Notes: generated by a model not told the origin, from the letters alone. DNA of 64,000 nucleotides from Byssochlamys sp. IMV 00236 (GCA_001931875.2 MSJH02000810.1:124001-188000), one strand, 5' to 3'; counted from the stretch's first letter, positions 12,053 through 23,968 are shown. Made by a program: numbers and translations.

Positions 12053-13127
12053 CTTGTACGACCGTGCTGGGGAGCGATAAGTAGCTGAGTACGACAACCT
12101 CGAGATCCAGCAACGTCACGACAACAACCTCTCTTCTATAGAGAATCGGAAGAAAGAGGGAATAAAGAACAGTACGAACGAAGAAGAAAAAAAGTCACAC
12201 AACGGGGACTCGAGCACCCAAGAACATATAGTTACCGCCCGCGGCAGGGGTTTGAGGGTTCGTATTATCAATCGCCGGAATGCCTCTAAACTTGGATCTG
12301 TTTAATAAGTTACCGTTTGGTCCCTTCCTGACACACCGAGGCTCAACCAAGCTTACTTGCTTACTAGATGTATAACAAATGCTACAAAATCCCAGAACCA
12401 TCAGCTGGAGAGATTACGTAATTTACATTTCTCTCTGCTTTCAGCTATGTTTTCAGTGTTATATCAGAGGCGAAAAGCACATCATTCTCCAGTGTTATTG
12501 TGGAATTCTTCCTCGGCGCCGTCTCTATAGGAGGATTTGGTTCGGTCGATGACTCCATGGTCAGATGGATCCACCGATATTTTTTTATCTAATGTCAGAC
12601 CGCCTGGATCGACGAGAGTGGGACAAGCTCCGCGGATAACCGCTCAAAGGCCGTCTGTGACTCTGTGCCTGGTCGGGACGGCACCAGTGTTCTGGTTCAA
12701 GGAGAAATACAACCGGATACGGTGCTGGGCGGAGGTATTATTATTGATATTCCGTCTATTCATAACCATCTAATATCATTTGCGACACTTCGCAGATACT
12801 TGGGTACGCAGATTTCGCAATCAAAAACTTCAAGGCCGAATCAGTCACGGCATGGTCCAATCCCCACAAAGAGTGATATGCGACAATATTCTCCGAACTG
12901 TATCAAGACAATATCTCCACGGCCTGCGTTGGTCGCAGTTTCGCGCTGGCTTGGCCAGCATGGATGTAATCGTTAGTATTGGAGTCCGATAGACGGACTC
13001 TAGCTGTGAAATGCTACATGGCACTGTAAATGTACAGTACCAAGCTATAAGAATTGGCGAGGTACTTCGCAGCCTCGTATTTCTGTGAATCCAAATCGTG
13101 CAAAGAAAATATATGCACTCGTCTCCA
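12053..13127. other. Intergenic, mecB upstream / rpc25 3' flank
   Basis: This holds the promoter of the cystathionine gamma-lyase gene and the 3' flank of rpc25. Short open frames (12537-12773, 12665-12976) overlap each other in different frames and have no recognisable features. Confidence 0.45.
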
Positions 13128-14106
13128 TCACCACCAGGAAATCGGACCCAGACCAGCCATTTGCATGGATCCCTAATCGAACCAAATCAGCACGGTTCAC
13201 CATTAGATATCATATAAAGAAAACACGCAACACATACAATGATCGAATATGGTGGCTTCCTCTCCGAAACTGGCGTTCCGTCACCCAGATCCGGGGCGTT
13301 CGGGATCTGATCATGCCATTCCTCGACTTCAACTCGGAATCGGACGATTTCACCGATGTCGAAGTAGAAAGTTGAGCCTTCTTCGTTTTCCCAGATCCAG
13401 ACTTGGTCCGCGTAGTCGCTGATTTGATGTTAGATGTAAAGCTTCGGAAATGGCTCAAAGGGGAGGGTGTCTTACAATCTAGCTCCTGGAAGAAGCAGGT
13501 CGGGTGGGATGAGAATATCGTTGAAGAATTCTACGCCAACTGTGGAGTGGTCAGCATGTCATCCTTGGGGGACTATATAGGAACATAGGAGGATGATTCG
13601 AGAGGACGTACTCTTAATCCCATGCTCTGTCCCACTGGTAATCTTTCCTATTACGATTTCCCCCTTGAATGGTCGAAAGACAATCATTCGAAATTTAACT
13701 GTTGCAACATTAGCATAAGAATATACGGGATATAATCCACTCCTGCAATGTACCATTAACATTGACAAGACCGGTTCCATGACCGATCAGACCGTCCGAT
13801 GACTCTAGGAGATCGTAGAAGCCAATACATAGGCCGACTTTTTGGATGACCTATGAGAGATAGGTCAGACAATCAGTTCTTACAGGCATCATAGAAGAAA
13901 AATTCATACAAGCCAGTAATGTGACATACCTTGTTTGCATATTTCTCGTTGATGTTATCTTCGATGGCCACCGCACTGAACTTGGAAAAGTCCTCGGGCG
14001 AGATCTGGACTAGATCGGAGATGGTGGTCTGCGAAGGACGGTCAGAAAGCGTTGCTTCTTCTTCTAACTCTTGAGAGGGAAGAGGTGAACCTACGAGGAT
14101 GAACAT
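13128..14106 (-). CDS. rpc25: DNA-directed RNA polymerase III subunit Rpc25 (Rpc8 family)
   Basis: Seven exons: 14106-14095, 14028-13930, 13850-13754, 13698-13612, 13539-13476, 13418-13238 and 13172-13128 (585 nt, 194 aa). The first exon codes only MFIL. The assembled chain contains SDLVQISPEDFSKFSAVAIE, INEKYANK, LIGHGTGLVNVKFRMIVFRP, FKGEIVIGKITSGTEHGIK, PPDLLLPGARFDYADQVWIW and the final SIIGSMQMAGLGPISWW. This is the Rpb7/Rpc25 architecture: an N-terminal SHS2-like domain, then an OB fold. Rpc25 with Rpc17 forms the stalk of Pol III, used for initiation on tRNA and 5S genes in the nucleus. The protein is slightly shorter than the yeast one. The gene is divergent from the NUFIP-like gene, sharing about 470 bp of promoter. 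Confidence 0.92.
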
Positions 14107-14575
14107 TGCGTTTCTCAAGGGTGAGATATCACAGTCCCAAGTGCGTTGGTATGGAAGATGGTTCTTTTACTGATTATGCTAACGATACTGGCAACTAAAG
14201 GACTGGGTCGGGGACAGAGAGCACGGCCATATTCAGGCGCCCGGCATCAAGACTATCCAAAAGAAGAAACAAGATCTACCGTCCTTTGTCTAGAGCTCCA
14301 TGATACAACCGCTGGGGAATCTGGGAACATCCGACGATTTTTTGATCAGCGAGCAGCTCCTCCAGCCAATGGCAGACGGTGACAGCGGGCGTCTCCACGT
14401 GACTGGCAGCACTTTTCCACTTTGGCCGTCGGAACCGGAACAAAGTGAGCTCCAGCATCGGTCGACGGAGGGAACTTTTGGAAGATTGCCCACGATTTTC
14501 TGCTTCAGATGAAGTGGGAGAATGGATTCTGCTGTCCTGGACATCGAAGGTCCAGGTGAGTGAGCTCCTCGCGCG
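14107..14575. promoter_or_regulatory. Shared divergent promoter, rpc25 / NUFIP-CCCH gene
   Basis: About 470 bp separate the two start codons. It probably contains both promoters. Antisense frames crossing it are shadows of the plus-strand gene. I could not point to a specific factor site. Confidence 0.5.
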
Positions 14576-16796
14576 ATGACCTCCCAGGGCTTTTCGTTTC
14601 CTCCTCCCCCTCCTCCGCCTCCGCCGCAACAGAGCTTCCCGACTGGTCCTACACCTCCATACGGACAAGCCGCCAACTATGTTCCGCGGGGTGGACGAGG
14701 CGCTGGCGGGCAATATCGGGGACGGGGACGCGGATATGGGAATCGGGGTGGTCGAGGAGGGTATCATGGCTCCTCTGATCCTAGTTACTCTGGAAATTAC
14801 CATACGAATGCGAACTCTCTAGCTAATCAAAGCTACTCTCCCGTCAATTACGGTGCATATCCTCCACCTTTCCCAGCGGCATCAAATCACGCGTCATCCT
14901 CGCCCTACAATGCTGCTCAGTCCTCGCAATACCAGGCACCCCACGCTCAGCCGGGCTATACTCATCCACAAACTTACTCCGCAACGACACCGTACTCGCG
15001 TCGTCCAAGCTACGATGCAGGCTATGGCAGCTCCAACCAACGGCAACCCCAGTCTCCCCCGTATGCGGCTGCAACGCCCTCCTACGTTCCCCCTGTTCCT
15101 GGTCAACAGGCGGTGTCAGTATCGGCGCCGGTAATGGGCCCGCCGCTGCGCTGGGGATTTGAAGATCGCAGTTCAGCAGGTTACACTGGAACTCATCGTG
15201 GTGCTCATGGCCCCCACGGACCTCGAACATCCAACGCATACAGCCAACATTCTACTTTTTCCGGTCAGGGTCAGAAGAGGCCACACGCATCTGCCTTTGG
15301 AAAGCCGGCGACAACGGCACCGCGAGTACCTGCACCGCCAGCAGTTCCCAGCTTTGGCAACCCGTTACCGTCCAAGCCTCCGCCTGCGGTTGATGCTACG
15401 CGGAAACCCAAAAAGAAAAAACGCCGTCATAACCAGCTTGGCCTCACACCCAAGACGGACGAGCACGAATCCAGCGAGGAGGAAGATGACGTTGACGAGG
15501 AAGCAAGGCTGGCCCAGAGCGGCGAGGCTGGGTCTTTACGGTTCACGTACAAAGGGAGAACATCGACCCTGCAGTCACAGGCGGACATTGCAGCTTGGAT
15601 CGAGGAACGAAAGAAGCGTTTCCCCACGAAACAACGGGTAGAGGAGCGCAAGAAGGCGCAGGAGGAAGCACAACGAGCACGCAACGAGGCCCTGAAGCAG
15701 AAGCAGAAGCAGAGAGAAGAGGCTAAGCAGAGACAGAAAGAAGCCCGTGCCAAACAGGAGCAGGCAAAGGAGGAGCGGAAGGCTGCTGCAGAAGGATCGG
15801 CGGATCCGCTAGACGCTGCGGCCAAAGCACGGCTCAAAGCGGACAAACTACGGCGCAAGCTGATGAAGGAAGAGAAGCGGGTTGCTAAGGCCGAGGCGGA
15901 TGCCGAGCGGGCTCGGTTAGAGGCTGAGGCGTTGAAGAACGCATCCGGTCATGATACAGGTGCTCAAGGTTCTGTCCAGGAGGCTGCCCCCAGGGCGGAA
16001 GGGGCGGATGAGTCTGCCACTGTGAAAGACGCCATTGCTGTTGAGCCTTCTGATGAAGCTACCGCTGCCTCTCATGTCCTTCCGGAGGGCGTGTCTGCAG
16101 CCCCTGGAGAGAATGGCACACAGGGTGTTCAAGGCATGGAGATAGACGCTGCCGCGTCGATATCGGAGATGTCTGATACGAGCGACGAGACGTCCTCGAG
16201 CGGATCGGACTTGTCATCGGACGATTCATGGGACAGCGGAAGCGATAGTGGCAGCGATGGCGATAGTGATTCCGCCCCGGAGGAAGTATCGTCCCGACGA
16301 GACGGGCCTGAGCGGGTGCCACCGCCCCCACGGGAGGCGCCGAAGAAGAAATTATGCCATAACTTTGTCCAAAAAGGTCGTTGTTCACGGGGTGACCAGT
16401 GCCGCTTCTCCCACGACGTGTCGACAGCCAAGGCACAGACGAAGCCGGCGGGCAAGAACGTCAAGGAGAAGACCGGGCGGAAGGGGCTTCTCCAGGCGGT
16501 AAGTGATGGACTTCCTCGTTATGGTTCTGACAACATCATGACTGACAACGATTTTCTAGCTTCTGGCCCGCCAGCGGGACGATGAGGATCAACGAGTTAT
16601 GCAGACGATCATGTGGCTCGGCGAACATGGGATGCTCGACACTCCCGACGAGCCTGGACAGGAGACGACCGGTGAAGTCAAGGCAGAATCCGCCGCCGGT
16701 CTTCCTCCTCGTCCTCCTTCTCCTCATCCTGAGGCGACGACTGAGAATGTCATCGCATCTGGAGCGGAGACAACTGCCGTCACGAATGCGGAATGA
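14576..16796 (+). CDS. NUFIP1-domain CCCH zinc-finger protein (Rsa1/NUFIP-like)
   Basis: Two exons: 14576-16498 and 16560-16796 (719 aa). The 61-nt intron has donor GTAAGT and acceptor TTTTCTAG. The N-terminal 250 residues are Pro/Gly/Ser/Tyr-rich with RGG-like GGRGAGGQYRGRGRG. A NUFIP1-type block lies at about residues 318-363 (core IAAWIEERKKRFPTKQRVEE), followed by a long charged helix. A CCCH finger sits at about 591-615 with spacing C-x8-C-x5-C-x3-H (CHNFVQKGRC, then C and H). NUFIP/Rsa1 proteins help assemble box C/D snoRNPs and bind Snu13. That role is inferred here from the domain. The Ser/Asp-rich stretch before the finger looks disordered. The finger is an RNA-binding candidate. Confidence 0.82.
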
Positions 16797-17004
16797 TTGA
16801 TGTACTCTATTTCTTCTTGGCCTATCCAACTCTGCCCGTATATTATTTGCTGGCAGTGTCTATACACGGCGTTCTATGTGGGAGATCGGGCGACATAAAA
16901 AGACAGGACATACGGTAGACTCTAGCTGTGGATGATCTTTAGAGGCAAAAAAAGCTATTATTCTCATCCCGTCGCTTTATCTTTCCTGGTGTTCCAGTAA
17001 TTAG

Positions 17005-17026
17005 TATTATTATTATTATTATTATT
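17005..17026. repeat. (ATT)n microsatellite
   Basis: About seven uninterrupted trinucleotide units lie in the intergenic region downstream of the NUFIP-like gene. Confidence 0.9.
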
Positions 17027-17230
17027 AAGTTAGTTATCGTCGGGTGATGATAAAACATAGGTTGTCGATCGTTCCTTCCCCGAACGGACCAATGACGTCA
17101 AACGTGGAGACGGGTAAACATCTTGTTGCTGCCTCGTTTCTGAGGCGGAATAATGGCTAAGCGAGCTTCCTTTTACGCTGAGGCCACGCCGCCTTCTGAT
17201 TGGTTTATAAATAAACATTGCACGAGCCTC

Positions 17231-17238
17231 TCACGTGA
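17231..17238. promoter_or_regulatory. TCACGTGA palindrome
   Basis: A perfect palindrome with CACGTG core sits just downstream of an inverted CCAAT (ATTGG) and a TATAAATAA string at about 17195-17215. It is roughly 1 kb from the nearest downstream start, so its target is unclear. Confidence 0.3.
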
Positions 17239-17934
17239 CTATCTGCAGCCAACCGATCAGGTGATTGCAGCACCTTCCCCAACTGGACTAGCGTCGATCT
17301 CCGGGTAATGTGACCTTGAGGAAATGCCGGACAAATCCATCTTCATTTAACATCCTAGATAGATATTTTAACATGATTATCAGTTAGTTAACTTGGGGGG
17401 AAATTGCCCGACTAACTAACATCAGGCAAGACAGGCAGGCAGTCTCTGTCGGTCTCGTGCAGAATAAAAAAAAAATAAAAAATAAAAGAAAAAATAAAAA
17501 TAAACATAATCACACCAAAAAGAACGGCCGGATCCGAGGAACTAGAATTCCCAACCTAGGAAAACCATCCATTTCAGCCATGGAAAATGAACTGCCCTGC
17601 GCCTCCTGGATGGAACAATCTCGGCTCGTTTGCACGCTGAGCGAGTCTGTCCAATCCCAGACGCGGAGTCGCCGCCATCGTGAGACCTAAAATCCTACAC
17701 AATCTGACTTCAGCACCGGCGTGAAGCCAAACAAGGCGTTGCAATTCGTGAAATCCACCAATTTCCCCCCTAAAAGGGCTCCGTCGCCTGTTAGATCGTA
17801 CACACTTTGCCTGTTGTAGACAATCGCGCCTCCGGACAGTCCGCGCGCCAGACGGAGTCTGGGGGAGAACAGGACACAGCGCCGACGCCATCGTATCGCT
17901 TGTGTTGCCGAACATCCAGCAGGCACTTTGCCCC

Positions 17935-18195
17935 CTCTCTTTCTCTCCAACGAGCCTCCCCTTTTCTCTTTTAATTAATGATTGTCCCCGTCGCTCTTTT
18001 CTCTTTCTCTCTGCTTTCTCACCGCAGCGCCACAGGGCTTTACTCTCGTTGATCTCGCCTTCTTTCCCCAGTCATTCGTTCGCGTTGTTGATATCCGTCC
18101 TCTTTCTTCCTTTCTTCCCCGATACCAGTCTTGTCGTGTCAACACACAAGATCGCCAATTAATCAACCCATCAATTAACCAAACCACATTCTTCA
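17935..18195 (+). promoter_or_regulatory. Pyrimidine-rich promoter/5' leader
   Basis: The coding strand is dominated by C and T (CTCTTTCTCTCTG-like runs) right up to a CA-rich stretch before the ATG at 18198. CT-rich leaders of this kind are common at well-expressed filamentous-fungal genes, so this gene is probably expressed strongly. Confidence 0.45.
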
Positions 18196-18197
18196 AG

Positions 18198-19005
18198 ATG
18201 CGCTCCGTCCTCTACATCGCTGCCAGCGCTTTCGCTGCTGTCGTCGCGGCTGAGAACGCCAACCCCTTCAAGATCCCAACCCAGGGCTACGACTTCAAGG
18301 TCGGATCGGCCACTACGCTGAACTGGGATCCCACCACCAGCGGCACCGTCACTCTGAAGCTGCAATGGGGCGCTGTCACTACCACCAACTCTGGCGAGGT
18401 TATTGCCCGTAAGTAGTCGTCCTTGTCTCAGTCCAAACACAACGGAATCGTAGCCTCTCGACGCGCGCGACAGGATGTGATGATCAGAGGGCAATTAGCT
18501 GACAAGAGCAGAGAGCATTCCCAACTCCGGTAGCTACACCTGGACTCCTCCCTCCGACCTGGCGGCGGAGCCCGACTACACCATCGAGATCATCGACGAC
18601 TCCGACCCCAGCGAGTACAACTTCCTGCCCCGCTTCGTCGTCTCCGGTGCCACCGCCAGCGCGTCGGCCTCGTCTGCTTCCCAGACGTCCACTGCGTCGG
18701 CCTCCAGCACCTCTGCTGCGTCGACCACTCTGTCCACCGTGACCACCAGCAGCGCTTCGGCCAGCAGCTCTGCTTCTGCTTCCGCTTCCAAGACCTCCAG
18801 CGCGAAGTCCACTTCTTCCTCCGCCAGCGCGAAGTCCACCTCTTCTACCGCTGCCTCGTCCACCACCACCGGCGCGGCCAGCTCTACCAGCTCCTCCTCC
18901 CAGAGCACCCCGACCACCCAGGCTCCCAACGCCAACGCTGGTGCCTCCCTGAAGGCGCCCGCTGGTCTGCTGGCTCTCGTCCTGGGCGCCATGGCTGCTT
19001 TTTAA
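18198..19005 (+). CDS. GPI-anchored Ser/Thr-rich cell-surface protein (Kre9/Knh1-like domain)
   Basis: Two exons: 18198-18408 and 18512-19005 (705 nt, 234 aa), joined in phase 1 across a 103-nt intron (GTAAGT...GAGCAG). Residues 1-18 (MRSVLYIAASAFAAVVAA) are a signal peptide. A small beta-sandwich-type domain follows (PTQGYDFKVGSATTLNWDP, LQWG, SIPNSGSYTWTPP, YTIEIIDD), matching the fungal Ser-Thr-rich GPI-anchored family that shares the Kre9/Knh1 N-terminal domain. About 95 residues of Ser/Thr/Ala-rich stalk lead to a hydrophobic C-terminus (LLALVLGAMAAF), as for GPI attachment. It is probably an abundant wall or plasma-membrane glycoprotein; its biochemical activity is unknown. Codon use in the stalk is strongly C-ending, consistent with high expression. 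Confidence 0.87.
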
Positions 19006-19640
19006 GACAGGGTCACGAGATACCAATCGGACCACAACCGATCGGGATGAAGACATGATTGGGACAATCCCTATCGGGTTATCAGCCTAGGACTGACGCT
19101 TGGATGAGCGCGTCTGAAGCTTTTATTATTCACTTCGGGTTTTATTTTTTACTTTTTGCAGCCCATTATCCAAGCAACCACGCATGCGCTCAATGTACAT
19201 CCAATGGCCTCCGTGTATTATATCTACTTAAGGCTCTTTGGTACGTGTAATGTATATTACAGATGGTACATAAGCAATGAAACATGGCTTCTAAAGCTTT
19301 GTTTTTTGATACCAGTTTCTGTTTCGGGTTTAATTTCCGCGCAATACGACGATCAAAAAATAAAGATAAGCAGGAACTAAAGTAGAAGATGTACCAGTAT
19401 ATGTACATACGTATGCCAAGCCGTCTTCCCATCCATGCAGAATATGCATGCATGCATGTGCCATGCACATCCTTGATGAGGAATCAATTCGATTCGATCA
19501 CGGTCTATTATTCTCCCGCCGTTCCTACAGTAGTGATAAGCACGAGCCTCCCAGGCATCCAGGCACATAAACACTCGATTTATCTAATTATCCACCTACT
19601 CCGAGTCCGTAGGTAGTTTCTTAGGTAGCTAGCTGATGTG

Positions 19641-19730
19641 GATCGATCATCGATCATCATTCATCGATCGTCGACTAGACTCTAGTTACGGATACTTAGT
19701 GACCGATCAGATTAGATCAGATTAGATCAA
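19641..19730. repeat. GATC/ATCGAT-rich palindromic and direct repeats
   Basis: GATCGATCATCGATCATCAT is followed by ATCGATCGTCGAC and then by three GATCAGATTA-type direct repeats (about 19705-19729). The first part can pair with itself. No coding function is apparent. Confidence 0.6.
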
Positions 19731-19865
19731 AAATCATCGATACTAGTTAGTGGTTAGTTAGTTAGGTAGTTAAATACTCTGAGTCGAGACCAACTACCTA
19801 GGTATCTACTAGTAGGATGACTGAGTAGGAATTGTTATCGTAATTATGTTTACTCTGTAACTATG

Positions 19866-19890
19866 TAGTGTAGTGTAGTGTAGTGTGGTG
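19866..19890. repeat. (TAGTG)n short tandem repeat
   Basis: About five pentanucleotide units, the last slightly changed (TAGTGTGGTG), in non-coding DNA. Confidence 0.75.
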
Positions 19891-19974
19891 TAGTCGATTC
19901 AGGAGATGGTAATTAACTAGCTAGTTAGTTCAGTTAGGGGACAGATGGATATATAATTGTGCTTGAGAAAAAAA

Positions 19975-19994
19975 NNNNNNNNNNNNNNNNNNNN
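19975..19994. other. Assembly gap (20 N) in a poly(A) tract
   Basis: Twenty undetermined bases are flanked by A runs on both sides. The true homopolymer length is unknown. No gene is interrupted. Confidence 0.95.
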
Positions 19995-20213
19995 AAAAAA
20001 AAAAAAAAAAAAAAGAATATATGCATTGTTATTCAAGCGAATTTATAATCTGCTTCTCGTATAATCTCCCCTCTCTTTCTATAGTAAGTCTAGCTTCTAC
20101 GATTCAATCAATGTCCGAGAATATATAGTTCGCTGAAGAGAAAACAAAAAAAAAGGGAACAAGAAATATCAAGTCAACGAACCCCGATTTGGAAAAAAAA
20201 AGGAAAAAAGAAA

Positions 20214-22505
20214 TCACAGCTTGCTGCGCGCCGCACCATTCTTCAACACGTTCTTGTTCCATGGGTATGGATCGAAGATCAGCTCGTTAACCGGGTTTTC
20301 CTGACTGGCCCGGCGGAAGAGATCCCGGTAGACATCGCCGTCTTCGCGTCCCAGACTGCTGTCCAGCACCCAGTCGGGGAACTTCCACGCGTCTACAAGG
20401 TTTACCGCGTGCGGCCGGATCTCGTCCAGCAGCTTCATCACGGCCTTGTTCCTTGTGAGTGTGATCTGGCGCGTGGTGACGGCGCCTGAGGTGAAGAAGT
20501 CGGCAGCCTCTCGCTCGAGCGTGTGCAGGGCGTACAGACGGAACAGCTTGTGCAGAAGAGTGACAGTCTCCGGGTCGATCTGGGCAGCCGTGTCGGGCGA
20601 CGAAACAGCCTCGTAGAAGTTCTTCACCACGAGGTACTGAGAGTGAGCAGTGGACAGACGCCAGAAGTCCACCAGCAGGCTGTTCCACGAGCGCTTCTCT
20701 ACGTCGCGTTGCTTTAGCGCCTCGAATGTGAGGTATGCGGTGCGCCAGGCGAATGCGGCGACAATTTCCTCGTCCACTTCGAGGACGTCAAATGAAGCGC
20801 CCTTCTCTCGGCGGTCAATGAACGACTGCAGAATGCGGCTCGTGTCGTTGTCGCCGGCCTTACCCGCAAGCACGGCACGGGCGGATTTCAGAAGCTATAG
20901 ATCTTTATCAGTTGATTTGTCCCAAAAAAACAGATGCCTATCATACGGGATCACTTACGTATCGTGCAACCTGTTGGGTCAACATGTAGTTGTCACCCTC
21001 CCAGGTGAGGGTGGGCAGGTAGTCAGCGTACCATGAACCGATGCCGCTGTAGCTGCTGTATCCGTGACCACCACAGGCTCGTCGACAGACTTCGAGACCT
21101 TCACCGGCCGTAGTGCTGGCCAAGGCCTTCAGACCACAGGACGTAGCATGGAGATCGGCGAGGAGGTCAGCTCCGGCGCGGAGGGCCTCGGGAGCCGGTC
21201 CTCTCTTCTCCTGGTCCTGTGATGCGGGGGCCTTCATCCGCGCCTGGTTCTTTTCATACAGGGCCATCATTCCACGCCCGGTGAAATGCAATGCATACGT
21301 TGCTGCGAGCAGAGGCAATAGACGGACCTGGACCATCTTGTAGTTCAGGACCTGGGTTTCGCCCGCATTCTTGGGGGCATCCTGGTCGGAGAACTGTCGT
21401 CGAACGGCACAATACCGGGTAGCGATGGTCACACCTTTGGCCAGGACGCTTCCTGCCTGGAGGACGATGTTGGATCGCACCCAGGTCATAGTACCATAGA
21501 TCAGCGTCGGGTTCGCCGGGCGCAGATACTTGTTGGTGGCGGGGTCGACCTTTGCGAATCGAGCGAGCATGTTGACGTGGGGGATCTTGTAGTTGTTGAA
21601 CAGCAGGAAACCGTTATCCATGGTGCTATAATGACCGATTGATTAGCAATCTCTTTATCCGCCGAGTATTCAAAATGGAGAACTTACTTGTATCCAAACT
21701 TGGGACCAATATCGCCCACGTAGACATTCTCCAACGGCTGGTGTGTCTCCATGTCTCGGATCTGGACGACGAAAGGATGGGGTCCGTAGGGCTTTCCATC
21801 GATGATCAATTGAGCCATCACCACGGCGTGGTTGGCAGTTCTACCCAGAGAGCCGATCCACCACTTGGAGGCAGTCAGGCTGGGCGAGTTGATGATGAAG
21901 GTCTTGTCCTCGGGGCTCCAGGTCGCGGTCGTCTCGAGACCACGGACGTTTGAACCGTGGCCCAACTCCGTCTGCGCATAGCATCCGATGATCTCGTACT
22001 TCTCTGCCCGGTGCAGGAAGAGCTTGTGCTGCTCTGGAGTTCCCTGCTCTCGAAGAGTGACCTAGAATCACAATGTCTCGTTAGCTGACTGTAAAAGATA
22101 TATGAATGGAAGTCCATCAGATGCGGGAGATCTCCGTACCAGGAACATAGTCGCATGGAGACCGTACGGGGTCGGCTCCGCGATCAGGTCTGCAGCGGCA
22201 TAGTATTCGTCTGCCGACCACTTTCGCTCCACAGACAGCTGTTGCAGACGCTTGCCCTTGGCCAGGGCACGCTGGATGCGCTCGACGCGTCCTAGGGAAT
22301 AGTTCTGCGATTTATCGAAGACGGGATCGGATTGGAGCACCGAGAGGAGCTTCTCTTGCCGCTCGAGGACGGGCTTGCTGTGGATCAGCTCAGCCAGCTT
22401 GTCGACAGGGACATTCGACTGAGCGCGTTCCTTCTGCAGCAGTTCTGAGCCCTGAGGGCCGGCAGGCTTGAGGGCCTGGACCCAAGCAGGAGGCGGAGGG
22501 ACCAT
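20214..22505 (-). CDS. pox1: Peroxisomal acyl-CoA oxidase
   Basis: Four exons: 22505-22140, 22061-21688, 21625-20959 and 20894-20214 (2088 nt, 695 aa). Conserved acyl-CoA oxidase blocks are visible: [34 protein letters not shown] (substrate/FAD region), [19 protein letters not shown], the exon 2/3 junction [35 protein letters not shown] and [19 protein letters not shown]. The last three residues are SKL, a PTS1 peroxisomal targeting signal. It catalyses the first, H2O2-forming step of peroxisomal beta-oxidation, using FAD. Length is normal for the family. Exon 2 ends AA before GTAAGT, so an unspliced transcript stops at once. The upstream in-frame codon is TTG, so the ATG at 22505 is taken as start. 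Confidence 0.94.
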
Positions 22506-23968
22506 GATCGGTGCAGATGAGATAGATATTCGTTGAATAGCGATATGACGATAATAATTCGTGGTATGGATGGAAGGAATCAGAAGAGATGCATCCAACA
22601 GAGATCCTCTCGCATCCTCCAGAATCAGAATCAGAGAGAACGGGGCGATGGCTGATGGGCGGTTCTAGTTATTATTATTTGGAAGCGGTCGGTCCGGGGC
22701 GTCTCTTCGCAATATTAAAGTCAGCACAAGGACCGAGGCGGAACTGCAGCAAAAGCAGGACATGCTGCCCGAAGCGGAAAATACCTCGGCCCAAGTTGGC
22801 TGGAGTTCTCTGCAGTGCTTCAAGTGGGTTAGTTTAGTTATGATTATTATGATTAGTTAGTTAACTTGACCAAAAGCACCAAAAGTCCGTGTCGAGCCGA
22901 CTTGACTGCTGGTCCGATGAATCATGATGGACTTCCGGTAGTTAACTAGACGGCTCGGCCGAGTCCGTCCATGGGATCCCCCGAATCAGCCGACACCGGC
23001 GGTTCACTCCAGAGTTTAGTATTCTCCATGTCTCCATCTCTCCATGGGCAATAATAACAACTGCGGAGAAGCGGAGCAAGAGGCGCGATTCATAGCACCT
23101 CGCAATGGCTGGCATTCTGAAGGAGCTTTTTGTGTGATTGATTGATTGATTGACCGTCTGGCCATCATCTGCGATGACTTTCCCGGTCGATCCGATCCCG
23201 ACGAGAAGTACGGAGTAGAGAATATCAGCCCGATTCTTGTATCCGTCTGTAGACCCTGGATGAGCTGGTCATATAATATAATATCATCTTGTCTGTTCAC
23301 GATTAACTGCTGAATAATAATAATAACTAACTAATATTGTAATAAATCATCTATACAATAATAATAATAACTACCCTGACTGCAGTTTCGGGTTTAGCGC
23401 CGGATATCCTGGCTGTACGTCACATGATCCCGTTCGCCCAGGCACGTGGCTGTTCTCTCTGGCATGTGATGGTCCGGTACAAAATTCGTTCCGGAGGAAT
23501 ACGTAGAGAAGTTCATGAAGCATGGGATGGAGCAAGCTTGCACAAGACAACTCAAGTCTATGACATAGAGGAAACATATCCTTGATGCAGCTCATTCTCC
23601 AATCCCGTAAACGGCCAGAGAGAATCAGAGAGAATCATGCGATATTCCCTCACATTAGGTACTGGCAGCATCGAGGTTGCATATCGAGTGCCCTCAGCAA
23701 ACGCCATCGTTCCAGTAGATATAGCTCTCACTTCAACGACCCCAGTCGTCTGGCATCCAATCTCTACAACCCCAGAAGGTGCTACCAGGGAAACACAATA
23801 ATAATAGATTACGCAGAATAATAATAATAATAATAATAGATACGTAGTGCTGCAGGGTCCCGGACAGATAGACTATCCTAGCAGCAGCCTGCCATATTGT
23901 GCATCAACAGGGAATTACAGTAGAGCAGAGGTATCAACGCCAAGAGTAAAGAACAAGAAAACTATCAT
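22506..23968. other. Intergenic with AAT microsatellites
   Basis: About 1.5 kb: promoter of the acyl-CoA oxidase gene and 3' flank of the FAD oxidoreductase gene. (AAT)n runs occur at 23313-23326, 23356-23370 and 23817-23838. A near-palindromic TCACATGA lies near 23421. Short frames on both strands lack support. Confidence 0.5.
23817..23838. repeat. (AAT)n microsatellite
   Basis: About seven uninterrupted AAT units, with two shorter AAT runs about 450-500 bp to the left. Confidence 0.9.

Larger units (their letters stand above)
16797..18197. other. Intergenic and leader of the GPI-protein gene
   Basis: About 1.4 kb. It holds an (ATT)n run at 17005-17026, a TCACGTGA palindrome at 17231-17238, an A-rich low-complexity stretch near 17462-17515, and a pyrimidine-rich leader in the last 250 bp. 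Minus-strand frames at 17574-17950 show no domain. Confidence 0.5.
19006..20213. other. Repeat-rich intergenic region with assembly gap
   Basis: Convergent 3' space between the GPI-protein gene and the acyl-CoA oxidase gene. It contains several short direct repeats and GATC/ATCGAT-rich palindromic DNA (19640-19740), a TAGTG array, TAGTTAG-type strings, and a 20-base N gap. Short open frames at 19059-19616 look non-coding. Confidence 0.5.

Noticed and set aside
18484..19056. 190-codon Gly/Arg-rich minus-strand frame
   Set aside because: It is the complement of the Ser/Thr-rich stalk of the GPI protein, where biased codons keep the opposite strand open.
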